Assembly: GCA_013178015.1 (NCBI GenBank)
Contig: JABLXR010000046.1
Span: forward strand, 1 to 48,221
DNA length: 48,221 bases
Direction of reading: 5' to 3'
Source: Anaerolineae bacterium
GTDB lineage: Bacteria > Chloroflexota > Anaerolineae > DRVO01
The stretch's first letter is position 1. The number at the start of each line of letters is the position of its first letter. Shown piece after piece: positions 7,145 through 15,042 of this stretch. The notes under the pieces were generated by a model that did not search any database, had not been told where the DNA came from, and saw only the letters and a list, made by a program, of their open reading frames with translations. Both the position numbers and the translations under genes were made by a program.

Positions 7145-9620
7145 GCTCGCCCTGCTCATCCTGGCCGTCATCGTGCCCCTCGTGGTCGGGCCCCGGGTAG
7201 TCGGCGCCGACGGCGCTATGCCCCTGTCCGCCTACCCGCGCCCTCGGGGCGACAATGGGTGGGGCATTCACTGGTCCCCCACCCTCTTCGCTCAGCCAAC
7301 CGACATGGTGGACCGGTTCGTAGCTGAGACCGAACGGATGGGCTGCACCTGGGTCAAATTGCTACAGGGAGACGCGCCCAAGCTCGAACACGAGCATCTC
7401 ATCAAGCGCCTCACGGAGCGCGGGATCATGCCAGTGCTGCGCGTGTACCGGCCCTGGAACACACCCTACCTTCACCTGGGAGAACTGGTGCGCCTGGGCG
7501 TGCCGTTAGGCGTGCACTACTACGAGCTGTACAACGAGCCCAACCTGGCCGGGGAGGCTGGCGGCTGGCGTCCAGGCGAGTCCATCTCGGTGGAACACCT
7601 GGCGGACGTGTGGATCGAAGCGGCGGAGGAAGTCCTTGCCGCCGGTGGCTTGCCCAGCCTGCCGCCCCTTGCCCCCGGTGGAGACTACGACGACGTCCGA
7701 TTCCTGCGCGATTTCCTCTCCGAGCTTCGGCAGCGCGGACGACTTGACTTGCTCCACCGGGCCTGGCTTCCTCTGCACAACTACTTCCTCAACCACCCCC
7801 TGGATTACCCCTACGACGCAGTGAACCGGGAGAGCACGCCGCTGTCCCAGGACGAAGCGGCGAGGCGGGGCCTGTCCCCGGAGGAAGCCTCGCGTATCAA
7901 CCACTTCCGTGCCATCTCCCACCTGCCCCGGGACCAGGGCGGCTACTACGTCGGCGACACCGTCTACCAGGACTCCAACGGGTTCCTGAAGTTCCAGGCC
8001 TACGCCCGCATCATGCAGGAAGAGGCCGGCTTCGTGGTTCCCATCATCACCACCGAAGGAGGAGCTATCATCGGATCGGCCGAGGATCCGCGCTACCCTC
8101 CCGTCACTGAGGCCGATCTGGTAGAGCTCACCCTGGCTGCCCGCGATTACATGGCGCAGCAGGCCCCAGAGTACTACTTCGCCTTCATGCCCTGGCTGCT
8201 GGCAAACCGGGCGGGCAACAGCCTGTCGGCCAACTGGGAAAGCGCAGCCTGGCTCAAGGACGATGGCTCGTCACTGGCGGTGGTGGCGGCGCTGCAGGAC
8301 CGCAGCTTCGGTGCCAGCCCCACCTCCGGCCCGGCAGCGGGCGTGGAGGCAGCGGGGCGACCTGAAGGGGGGCCTCGGACGGAAGGTCCCTCGCGCAGGG
8401 TGGAGCTCCTTCAGCGCCGGTTCCAGGTGCCAGACGTGAACGCAGTGGCCGAGGCCTCCTCGCCTGCCCACCCCAGGTACCCTCTCCCAGTGGTACCTGA
8501 AGGCGTGCAACCGCCCGAAGTGGAGAGGACCCTAGATGTGGTGGTGTTAAGGAACGCAGGGGCCGAGGCCTGGCTGCTCCCGGAGCTGGGCGCCCGGCTG
8601 GTGCGGCTGGCGCCAGCATCCGGGCCCGAGCTATTGCCCCTGGTGGAGCGATTCTCTTTCCACCGGCACGACAGCGTCGCCCATCATCTGGAAGGCGGCG
8701 TGCGCTGGCTCTACCCCTCTCCCCCCCTCTCCATAGCCGAAGGAATGCCCTGGAGCGTGGAGGCCACCGGCTCCGACCCTGAGCCCCACGTGACCCTCTC
8801 CTGCACCGAGCCCCGCTCCCGCACCGAGCTCACCCTCAGGCTGACCCTGGCGTCGGATGGCTCCCTTGCTGCCGACCTCGCCGCCCACAACGTCAGCGCC
8901 CAGACTAGAGTTGTCTCGCTGGGTGCATCTTCCTCAGCCCCTTCGCTAGCGGTAACAGTGACCGGCCCGGCGGAGGTTAGCCTATCGCCCGGATCCGTCC
9001 ACCGGTGGCGCATCCTGATCGCGGCCGCCTCCGATGCTTTGCAGGGGGTCGCCGCTCCCGAGTCCTCGCCGACAGCCTCGGCGGCGCAGCCAGCCTCGCC
9101 CGCGGCAGCCCGCCGTCCGGTGGCTCTGGTTACGCCTGTGCCGGCCGTCGTTCCCCCTCTGCCTTCCCTCTCTCACGAGGCGCCGCGGGCCCCTGCCACG
9201 CCTTCAGTTCCCGACCCTGCTACTCCGGCGCCGCCGTCGGCGGCTCGTGCTCGCTCGTGGGACCCTCGCCTGGACGCGCTGGGCGTCAGTCTAGAGCGAG
9301 CGGCCACAGGGCGCTGGGAGTTGGTGGAGGCCAGCTTCGAGGACGAGCGCGAGTCGGGGGGAAACCATCACATCTACATTCGCCTGCTGGGGGCCGACTC
9401 CCTTGCAGCCAACGACGCACCCTGGGTGGCCTGGCCTGACGGGCGCGAGACCCTCGAACCTCGACGCGAAGGGTCGGAATGGGTCGCCGACTTCCCCATG
9501 TACGGCCCCCTGGGGGCCTACTCCGTCGGCGTAGGGCCTTCAGGCGATAGAGTCACCGGCCTTGGCCTGCCGGCCAGGCACCACGTAAACTTCAGGCTGA
9601 CATTCCGGCGCCGAGACTGA
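7134..9620 (+). CDS. Secreted clan-A glycosidase-like protein with mutarotase-like and C-terminal beta domains
   Basis: This 828-residue protein has a signal peptide (residues 1-26). Residues about 40-385 look like a TIM barrel of glycosidase clan A: YYELYNEPN supplies the expected acid/base Glu (E135, after Asn) and VVPIITTEGG the expected nucleophile Glu (E308). Residues about 425-680 resemble a galactose-mutarotase-like beta-sandwich domain (LPELGARLVRL). Residues about 685-740 are a Pro/Ala linker, and the last 85 residues form another beta domain. It overlaps the FlhB-like gene by 11 bp, so it is translated from the flagellar operon. No named GH family is recognised and the substrate is unknown. 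A role at the envelope during flagellar assembly is inference. Confidence 0.65.
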   Translation: MERRLALLILAVIVPLVVGPRVVGADGAMPLSAYPRPRGDNGWGIHWSPTLFAQPTDMVDRFVAETERMGCTWVKLLQGDAPKLEHEHLIKRLTERGIMPVLRVYRPWNTPYLHLGELVRLGVPLGVHYYELYNEPNLAGEAGGWRPGESISVEHLADVWIEAAEEVLAAGGLPSLPPLAPGGDYDDVRFLRDFLSELRQRGRLDLLHRAWLPLHNYFLNHPLDYPYDAVNRESTPLSQDEAARRGLSPEEASRINHFRAISHLPRDQGGYYVGDTVYQDSNGFLKFQAYARIMQEEAGFVVPIITTEGGAIIGSAEDPRYPPVTEADLVELTLAARDYMAQQAPEYYFAFMPWLLANRAGNSLSANWESAAWLKDDGSSLAVVAALQDRSFGASPTSGPAAGVEAAGRPEGGPRTEGPSRRVELLQRRFQVPDVNAVAEASSPAHPRYPLPVVPEGVQPPEVERTLDVVVLRNAGAEAWLLPELGARLVRLAPASGPELLPLVERFSFHRHDSVAHHLEGGVRWLYPSPPLSIAEGMPWSVEATGSDPEPHVTLSCTEPRSRTELTLRLTLASDGSLAADLAAHNVSAQTRVVSLGASSSAPSLAVTVTGPAEVSLSPGSVHRWRILIAAASDALQGVAAPESSPTASAAQPASPAAARRPVALVTPVPAVVPPLPSLSHEAPRAPATPSVPDPATPAPPSAARARSWDPRLDALGVSLERAATGRWELVEASFEDERESGGNHHIYIRLLGADSLAANDAPWVAWPDGRETLEPRREGSEWVADFPMYGPLGAYSVGVGPSGDRVTGLGLPARHHVNFRLTFRRRD

Positions 9621-9636
9621 GAGGAACAGATCAGGC

Positions 9637-11430
9637 ATGCAACGGTTGGCCCTGGTCACGATCTTCGCCTTGCTTCTCTTTCCTCTGTTGGCCTGCTCGG
9701 TGGTCTTCAGCAGCCAGCCACCCACTAGCGACACCGACGTTCACGATGCTTCTGTAGCCCCCGAGCCAACGGATTACGCTACTTCGCTACCCACCTACAC
9801 CGCTACCATCTCCCCGCCGCCGCCGAAGACTCCCGCGCCTAGGCCATCGGCGACGCCTTCGCCCACTGCCACAGCGGAACCGCCCCCGCCAGTTCCCACG
9901 CCCACCGAGGAGTCTTGGCCCAGATACGTCGTGGTCAGAGGGGATACCCTATCCGAGATCGCGGCCCGCTTCGGCACCTCAGTGGATGCCATCGCCCGTG
10001 CCAACGGACTGGCGGATCCGGACCGGCTCTCGATAGGCCAAGAGCTCATCATACCCGATAGCGCCCTGGCAGCGGTGCCGACACACCCTACGATCGCGGA
10101 GCCCAGCCCGCTTCCGGCATCTACTGATGCCGTGGAGCAGGCGTCAACGCCTGCCCCTGAGCCCACCGCTGTGCCGACCGCGCAGCCCGCCTCCATCCGT
10201 GAGAGTACGGTTACCCTCAACCTCGCCGACTACCAGGGCGCTCTGGTCCCCCTCCAGCCGGAGCAGGTAGGCTACCCCTACGACGGCCTCGATCACAGCC
10301 GCACTGGCCCACCCGCCGCGAGGCAATTCCGCGCCTTGGTCCTCGAGAACGCCTTCCTGGAAGTAACTATCGTGCCGGATCTCGGAGGCCGCATCTATCA
10401 GATCACGGACAAGGTGCATGGGCTCCCTCTCCTCTACAACAACCCCGCTACCATCGCCTCCACCTGGGGCATGCGCGGCTGGTGGCTGGCTGTTGGAGGC
10501 ATCGAGTGGGCCTTGCCCACCGAGGAACACGGCCTGGCCGAGTACCTCCCCTGGCAGGCCACGGTGGAACAGGCGGGAAGCACCGCCAGCGTTGTCCTCT
10601 CTTTCGAGGAACGGCTGACCGGCGTGACCTGCCGCGTCCGAGTCAGTCTGGACGAGCACGCTTATGTCAAGATCGAGCCCACACTGGCTAATGACACCGG
10701 CGCCGAGCAGCGGCTCCAGTTCTGGATCAACGCCGCTTATTCGCCCGGTGGCCGCCAGGTCCCGGCGGACACTCGGGTATTGCTTCCAGCGCGGCAGGTG
10801 CGCGTCCACGATACCAGCGACCCCGGCCTTCCCGGTCCGGGGCAGGTCATGCCCTGGCCCTACTACGGGCCCAGAGACATGTCGCTCCTGAGTCAGTGGC
10901 AGGGCTACCTGGGCGCCTTCGCCCATCCGGGAGCTGTCGCCGGCTGGATGGGCGCTCAGAGCCCCGGGCTAGGCGGGCTCATACGAGTGTTCCCGCCCGA
11001 ATCTGTTCCAGGCGCCAAGTTCTTCGGCTTGGGCGACATCCCCTATTCCCGCTACAGCCTGGAGCCAAGCGCCTACCTGGAGCTCTGGGGAGGTTGGAGC
11101 CCCACCTTCTGGGACTACCGTGCTCTGGGTTCTGGCGAGAGCGTGACCTGGGAAGAGTACTGGTATCCCCTGCCGGAAATGGGGCCGGTGGCGGCAGCCA
11201 CCCGCGACCTGGCACTGTCGGTGGGCGACACAGTGGTGGAGTTGGCCGCGACCGCTCCTGCTCAGCTCGAGGTGGAGGCTTACGACTCGGCGGGCGTTGC
11301 CCTGGGGAGGTGGCGCGCCGAGATCCAGCCAGGCCTAACCTGGCGCTCCCCCAGCCTAACGGCTCGGCCTGGTGCGGTTCAGGTGCGGGATCCAGCAGCG
11401 GCAGAGGTGATACTGGCCTGGCGGGGATAG
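9637..11430 (+). CDS. LysM-containing lipoprotein with DUF5107/mutarotase-like domain
   Basis: This 597-residue lipoprotein has hydrophobic core ALLLFPLLAC with the lipobox Cys at residue 20. A Thr/Pro-rich tether spans about 25-93, followed by one LysM domain (about 97-140, YVVVRGDTLSEIAARFGTS then LSIGQELIIP) that should bind GlcNAc-containing glycan such as peptidoglycan. A second Pro/Thr linker follows. Residues about 225-520 form a mutarotase-like carbohydrate domain (ENAFLEVTIVPDLGGRIYQI, GGIEWALPTEEHG), of the type annotated as DUF5107. A short beta tail ends the protein. It starts 16 bp after the glycosidase-like gene, so the two probably form a functional pair. The enzymatic state of the mutarotase-like domain is unknown. 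Confidence 0.75.
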   Translation: MQRLALVTIFALLLFPLLACSVVFSSQPPTSDTDVHDASVAPEPTDYATSLPTYTATISPPPPKTPAPRPSATPSPTATAEPPPPVPTPTEESWPRYVVVRGDTLSEIAARFGTSVDAIARANGLADPDRLSIGQELIIPDSALAAVPTHPTIAEPSPLPASTDAVEQASTPAPEPTAVPTAQPASIRESTVTLNLADYQGALVPLQPEQVGYPYDGLDHSRTGPPAARQFRALVLENAFLEVTIVPDLGGRIYQITDKVHGLPLLYNNPATIASTWGMRGWWLAVGGIEWALPTEEHGLAEYLPWQATVEQAGSTASVVLSFEERLTGVTCRVRVSLDEHAYVKIEPTLANDTGAEQRLQFWINAAYSPGGRQVPADTRVLLPARQVRVHDTSDPGLPGPGQVMPWPYYGPRDMSLLSQWQGYLGAFAHPGAVAGWMGAQSPGLGGLIRVFPPESVPGAKFFGLGDIPYSRYSLEPSAYLELWGGWSPTFWDYRALGSGESVTWEEYWYPLPEMGPVAAATRDLALSVGDTVVELAATAPAQLEVEAYDSAGVALGRWRAEIQPGLTWRSPSLTARPGAVQVRDPAAAEVILAWRG

Positions 11431-11489
11431 CATGGGTGGCCCCGCCCCGCTGCGTGTCGCCGAGGATTGGCGACCGGTGGAAGTACAAA

Positions 11490-11512
11490 GGGGTCGACCT
11501 CTGGCCGACCCC
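11490..11512. terminator. Inverted repeat between convergent lipoprotein gene and acpP
   Basis: GGGGTCG (11490-11496) pairs with CGACCCC (11506-11512) around a 9-nt loop, in the 134-bp gap between two convergent genes. A second small hairpin, GTGGCC/GGCCAC, lies at 11530-11546. Neither has a T tract, so a shared bidirectional termination role is only likely. Confidence 0.4.
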
Positions 11513-11564
11513 TGTCGGTGCCAGTCGCAGTGGCCGAGAGGGCCACGGCCAACCGAGGGGGATC

Positions 11565-11801
11565 TCAGCTCGCTGAATGGCTCTCTAGATACGTCACAGC
11601 CTCGCCCACCGTGCGGATCTTCTCCGCCTCTTCGTCCGAGATCTCCCCTCCGAATTCCTCCTCGAACGCCATGATGAGCTCGACCAGGTCCAGCGAATCG
11701 GCCTCAAGATCGTCCCGGAAGCTGGCCTCCATGGTCACCCGCTCGGGCTCCACTCCCAGCTGATCCACGATTATCTTGCGGACCCTTTCGAACGTGTCCA
11801 T
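11565..11801 (-). CDS. acpP: Acyl carrier protein
   Basis: This 78-residue acidic protein is the standard ACP size. The phosphopantetheine site is [18 protein letters not shown], with the modified Ser at residue 36 inside the DSL motif. Helix I ([15 protein letters not shown]) and helix III ([18 protein letters not shown]) are also recognisable. ACP carries the growing chain in fatty-acid synthesis. The ribosome site is AGGAGG followed by GTTCTTC and ATG. It stands alone here, with its own promoter divergent from fni, rather than next to fabF/fabD as in many genomes. Confidence 0.96.
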   Translation of the reverse strand: MDTFERVRKIIVDQLGVEPERVTMEASFRDDLEADSLDLVELIMAFEEEFGGEISDEEAEKIRTVGEAVTYLESHSAS

Positions 11802-11849
11802 GAAGAACCCTCCTGCCGTGTCTCGGTCCCTGCAGCGATGCGAGCCCGC

Positions 11850-11878
11850 ATTCTAGTAGTTCCTGCCGTCCAAGTCAA
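11850..11878 (-). promoter_or_regulatory. Promoter for acpP
   Basis: Read on the minus strand: -35 TTGACT (11873-11878), a 17-bp spacer, and -10 TAGAAT (11850-11855), each 5 of 6 to consensus. It lies about 50 bp upstream of the acpP start and nearly abuts the fni promoter on the other strand. Confidence 0.7.
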
Positions 11879-11881
11879 CGC

Positions 11882-11910
11882 TTGCCAACGGCCGCCTTCG
11901 GGCCTATGAT
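11882..11910 (+). promoter_or_regulatory. Promoter for fni
   Basis: -35 TTGCCA (11882-11887), a 17-bp spacer and -10 TATGAT (11905-11910), both 5 of 6 to consensus. The predicted start point near 11917 leaves a short leader before the TTG start of fni at 11953. Confidence 0.7.
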
Positions 11911-11952
11911 CGCTCCGTTCTACCGGTCAGAAACACTCCCACGAGGTCCGGG

Positions 11953-12990
11953 TTGCGGCATACAGGGATATCCGAACGGAAGACCGACCACATCCGAATC
12001 TGTCGCCAGGAACCGGTGCAGAGCCGCATCACCACCGGGCTGGAGGCCTGGCGCCTGGTTCACCAGGCCCTTCCCGAGCTCGACTCCGACGACCTGACCA
12101 CCGAGGTCACCGTCCTGGGCAAGACCTTACGCGCCCCCTTCTTCATCTCGGCCATGACCGGCGGAACCACCGAGGCCGCCGACATCAACCGCAACCTGGC
12201 CCTGGCGGCGCAGAAGCTGGGCCTGGCCATGGTCTTGGGCTCCCAGAGGCCGGCCATCGAGGATCCAGCCCTGGCCCACACCTATTGCGTTCGAGAATGG
12301 GCCCCCGACGTACTCCTATTCGCCAACCTGGGGGCGGTTCAACTCAACCAGGGGTACGGCCTTCAGGAGTGCCTGCAGGCAGTGGAGATGGTCGGTGCCG
12401 ACGGCCTCGCCTTGCACCTGAACCCCCTTCAGGAGATGCTTCAGCCTGAAGGCGACAGGAGCTTCCGGGGCTTGGCCGCCAAGATCGCCTATGTCGTCAA
12501 GAACCTAGGGTTGCCGGTGCTGGTGAAGGAAGTGGGCTGGGGCCTATCGGAGCGGGTGGCGCGCGCCCTGTGGGAGGCAGGCGTCCGCCTTCTGGATGTA
12601 GCCGGCGCCGGTGGCACCTCCTGGAGCGAGGTCGAGAGCCTCAGGGCCAACGATGAGAGCACGCGCCGCGTGGCTTCAGCCTTCGCCGACTGGGGCATTC
12701 CCACGGCCGACTCCATCCAGCAGACGCGCGCGGCCGCTCCCGATGCCTTCGTCATTGCCTCCGGAGGCATTCGCACTGGTGTGGAAGCGGCCAAGGCCAT
12801 CGCCCTGGGAGCCGACGCCGTCGGCTTCGCCTTACCACTCCTCGAGCCCGCCTGCCGGTCGGCCGAGGAAGTGATCCGTTACCTCCAGGACGTCACCGAG
12901 CAGCTCCGACTGGCCATGCTGTGCAGTGGAAGCCAATCGCTGGCCGACCTGCGCCATGCCCTCCGGCCGGCCTCCTCAAGCATTACCTGA
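11953..12990 (+). CDS. fni: Type 2 isopentenyl-diphosphate delta-isomerase (FMN-dependent)
   Basis: This 345-residue enzyme interconverts IPP and DMAPP using reduced FMN and Mg2+. Family motifs are ISERKTDHIRIC at the N terminus, FFISAMTGGTTEAADINRNLA, the HLNPLQEMLQPEGDRSF active-site segment, the VAGAGGTSW flavin/phosphate loop and ASGGIRTGVEAAKAIALGADAVGFA near the end. Length and order of motifs are complete. The start is TTG 11953, supported by GAGG at 11943-11946 and because the conserved ERKxDHI begins 8 residues in; no ATG lies nearby in frame. Its 3' end overlaps that of the convergent CBS-ACT gene by 15 bp. It supplies both isoprenoid building blocks and could serve the ComQ-like isoprenyl synthase elsewhere in the window. 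Confidence 0.95.
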   Translation: MRHTGISERKTDHIRICRQEPVQSRITTGLEAWRLVHQALPELDSDDLTTEVTVLGKTLRAPFFISAMTGGTTEAADINRNLALAAQKLGLAMVLGSQRPAIEDPALAHTYCVREWAPDVLLFANLGAVQLNQGYGLQECLQAVEMVGADGLALHLNPLQEMLQPEGDRSFRGLAAKIAYVVKNLGLPVLVKEVGWGLSERVARALWEAGVRLLDVAGAGGTSWSEVESLRANDESTRRVASAFADWGIPTADSIQQTRAAAPDAFVIASGGIRTGVEAAKAIALGADAVGFALPLLEPACRSAEEVIRYLQDVTEQLRLAMLCSGSQSLADLRHALRPASSSIT

Positions 12991-13662
12991 CGTCCGCTCT
13001 TCGCGTTTCTCCACCTCGTCGAACTCCCTGACGTCCACCACTACGGCGCGTCCGTCGCTCAGCCGGTCCACCAGGTCTTGGGCGCCGACCCCTTGCACCC
13101 GGGCAACCAAGTACCCGTGCCTAGGGTCAGCACCCCTGAAGAGCGACAGAGCGGCGATATTGCCGCCCATTTCTTTGACCCGGTTCGACACTTCGGCCAC
13201 CGCTCCCGGCTCATCGGGGAGTTCCACCGTGATCCGCACTCCCGGCTCGAAGGCGCCCAGCACTTCACTGAATCCGAGCAGCAGGTCGGTCTCAGTGATC
13301 ATGCCGATCAGCTTACCCTCGCGCATGACCGGCAGACCCCCAAGGTGCCTCTGAGCCATGATGCGGGCTGCCTCCTCCAGCGGCGTGTCCTCGCGCACGG
13401 TTACCACCTCGCGGGTCATGATGTCGCCCACGGTGAGCCGGTGGAGGAGGTACGAGACCTCGAAGATGCTGAGCGTGGTGGCAGGCGACGGCGAAGCCCG
13501 CAGCACGTCCTTCTCCGACACTATGCCGACCAACCTGCCCCGCCCATCCACCACGGGCAGCCGCCGCACGTCCTTCTCTTCCATCAAGTGCAAGGCGTCC
13601 ATGACGGGCAGGCTTGGGTCCACCGTTATGGCGGGAGAGCTCATACGATGGTGAACGAACAT
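12976..13662 (-). CDS. CBS-CBS-ACT domain regulatory protein (AcuB-like)
   Basis: This 228-residue cytosolic protein has two CBS motifs, about residues 1-58 (MSSPAITVDPSLPVMDALHLM then RRLPVVDGRGRLVGIVSEKDVL) and 76-135 (IMTREVVTVREDTPLEEAA then LPVMREGKLIGMITETDLL). They form a Bateman module that binds adenine nucleotides. An ACT domain follows (about 142-215, VRITVELPDEPGAVAEVSNRVKEMGG), usually a small-molecule sensor. The layout matches AcuB-type proteins, whose role in acetoin/acetyl-CoA metabolism is poorly defined outside Bacillus. It has its own promoter (13752-13781) and a tail-to-tail overlap with fni. Confidence 0.85.
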   Translation of the reverse strand: MFVHHRMSSPAITVDPSLPVMDALHLMEEKDVRRLPVVDGRGRLVGIVSEKDVLRASPSPATTLSIFEVSYLLHRLTVGDIMTREVVTVREDTPLEEAARIMAQRHLGGLPVMREGKLIGMITETDLLLGFSEVLGAFEPGVRITVELPDEPGAVAEVSNRVKEMGGNIAALSLFRGADPRHGYLVARVQGVGAQDLVDRLSDGRAVVVDVREFDEVEKREERTSGNA

Positions 13663-13751
13663 CTGGCCACCCCCATCATCTCGCGGCTTCAGACAGGCCT
13701 CGCGAACGCCTGGCCGCGGAGCTCGCAGCGTTGCGTGCGCCTGATGCCAGC

Positions 13752-13781
13752 AGTATATGCCTACCGTGCCGGGGTTCTCAA
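13752..13781 (-). promoter_or_regulatory. Promoter for the CBS-ACT gene
   Basis: Minus strand: -35 TTGAGA (13776-13781), an 18-bp spacer, and -10 TATACT (13752-13757), in the gap between the upstream AI-2E-family gene and the CBS-ACT gene. Confidence 0.6.
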
Positions 13782-13797
13782 CCGCCCCGGTTTCTGG

Positions 13798-14982
13798 TCA
13801 CCGCGCGTTCCGCCCCTTTCTCGCCTCCGATAGATAGCGTACTCGCTGCCGCAGTTCCCCCAGCCAGTCATGGCTCGGCCTCTCCTCCGCCTCCGCTCGC
13901 TCGAACCCGGTGGCGATGGGGAAGGGGTCGAGATCGAGCAGCTTGGCATAGACGTAGCCGATCAGAACCCTGGCCGAAGCCAGGACGGGCGCAGCCAGGA
14001 AGATGCCCAGGATGCCCGCCATCCGCGCCCCGGCGATCGCCCCCACCAGCACCACCAGCGGGTGTAGCCTGACGCTCCCTCCTATGATGCGGGGCACCAG
14101 GTAATTGTTCTCCACCTGCTGAATGAGCACGTAGATGCCCGCCACCAGCAGCGCAAACCAGAGTGGTGGCAGAGGAAGCCACGAGGAGCCCTGAAGCAGA
14201 GCCAGCAGCACTGCCGGTGTGGCCGCTATGACGGGCCCCACATTGGGCACCACCTCCAGCAGCCCTGCCAGCAGCCCCAGCACCAGCGCGTTCGGTACCC
14301 CCACCAGGGCCATGCACGCGGCCACGACGGTTCCCACTACCACGCTTAGGATCACTTGCCCCCGGAAGAACGCGTGCCAGATACGCCCGATCTCGGCCGT
14401 GAGGCTAGCATAATCCGCGGCGTACCCGGGCGGCACCACACTCCGCAAGTAGGCCGTGACGCGATGCCAATCGCGCATAAGGTAGAAGGACACCACGAAC
14501 ACGAATATGGCCCATAGCAGGCCGGTGGCCACATCCAGGAGGAAGAAGACACTCTCCGAGATGAGCGGTTGGAGCAACCCTTCGAGCGAAGCCTGACTGC
14601 GTGCCAGCACCTCATCTACGTCAAGCCGGCCCCCGAGTATGGCGTTCAGCCCGCTGGCCAGGTCCTCCACCAGGTTCTCCATCACGGCATCGAAGTCCAC
14701 ATCTAGCTGGCTGGCCTGCGATATCAGCGTAGGAGCAGCTAGCGCCGGGATGATGGCCAGCACCGCCAACGCCAGCAGGTCCACGAGGAGCACATTGAGC
14801 CCACGGTGCACGCGCGTCCGCCGCTCCAAGGCATCCACGATTGGAGTCAGGATATACGCGATCACTATGGCAATGGTGAGGGGTGGGATGATGGCGCGAA
14901 TCTGGTACAACGCCAGGGCCAGCAGCAACGCCATCCCAGTTGCCACTGTCCGCTTGGTGCTGTCGCTCCAGGGTCTGGACAC
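13798..14982 (-). CDS. AI-2E family transporter / PerM-type membrane protein
   Basis: The product is 394 residues with about eight hydrophobic segments. An N-terminal pair (ALYQIRAIIPPLTIAIVIAYILTPIVDALERR, whose PLTIAIVIAYILTPIVD part is diagnostic) and LLALAVLAIIPAL lead into a cytoplasmic helical region (about 85-150). A C-terminal block holds GVPNALVLGLLAGLLEVVPNVGPVIAATPAVLLAL and LVGAIAGARMAGILGIFLAAPVLASARVL. The EVVPNVGP and GIxGIFLAxP motifs define the UPF0118/AI-2E transporter family. Members include TqsA and Na+/H+ antiporters, so the substrate cannot be told from sequence. The start is GTG 14982. The gene follows the pnp terminator, so it is probably transcribed separately. Confidence 0.88.
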   Translation of the reverse strand: MSRPWSDSTKRTVATGMALLLALALYQIRAIIPPLTIAIVIAYILTPIVDALERRTRVHRGLNVLLVDLLALAVLAIIPALAAPTLISQASQLDVDFDAVMENLVEDLASGLNAILGGRLDVDEVLARSQASLEGLLQPLISESVFFLLDVATGLLWAIFVFVVSFYLMRDWHRVTAYLRSVVPPGYAADYASLTAEIGRIWHAFFRGQVILSVVVGTVVAACMALVGVPNALVLGLLAGLLEVVPNVGPVIAATPAVLLALLQGSSWLPLPPLWFALLVAGIYVLIQQVENNYLVPRIIGGSVRLHPLVVLVGAIAGARMAGILGIFLAAPVLASARVLIGYVYAKLLDLDPFPIATGFERAEAEERPSHDWLGELRQRVRYLSEARKGRNAR

Positions 14983-15000
14983 CGCGCGCCTCAGAATGCC

Positions 15001-15033
15001 GAAGAAGAACGGGGGTAGCCGGCGGCTACCCCC
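15001..15033 (-). terminator. Intrinsic terminator of pnp
   Basis: GGGGGTAGCC (15011-15020) and GGCTACCCCC (15024-15033) form a perfect 10-bp stem. Read on the minus strand, the U-rich GTTCTTCTTC follows directly (down to about 15001). It lies 10 bp past the pnp stop. Confidence 0.8.
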
Positions 15034-15042
15034 TGAGGTGAT

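Noticed and set aside
7134-11430. Idea that the two secreted proteins form a separate polysaccharide-utilisation operon
   Set aside because: The 11-bp overlap with the FlhB-like gene and lack of a transporter or regulator argue for membership of the flagellar unit, although this is not proven.
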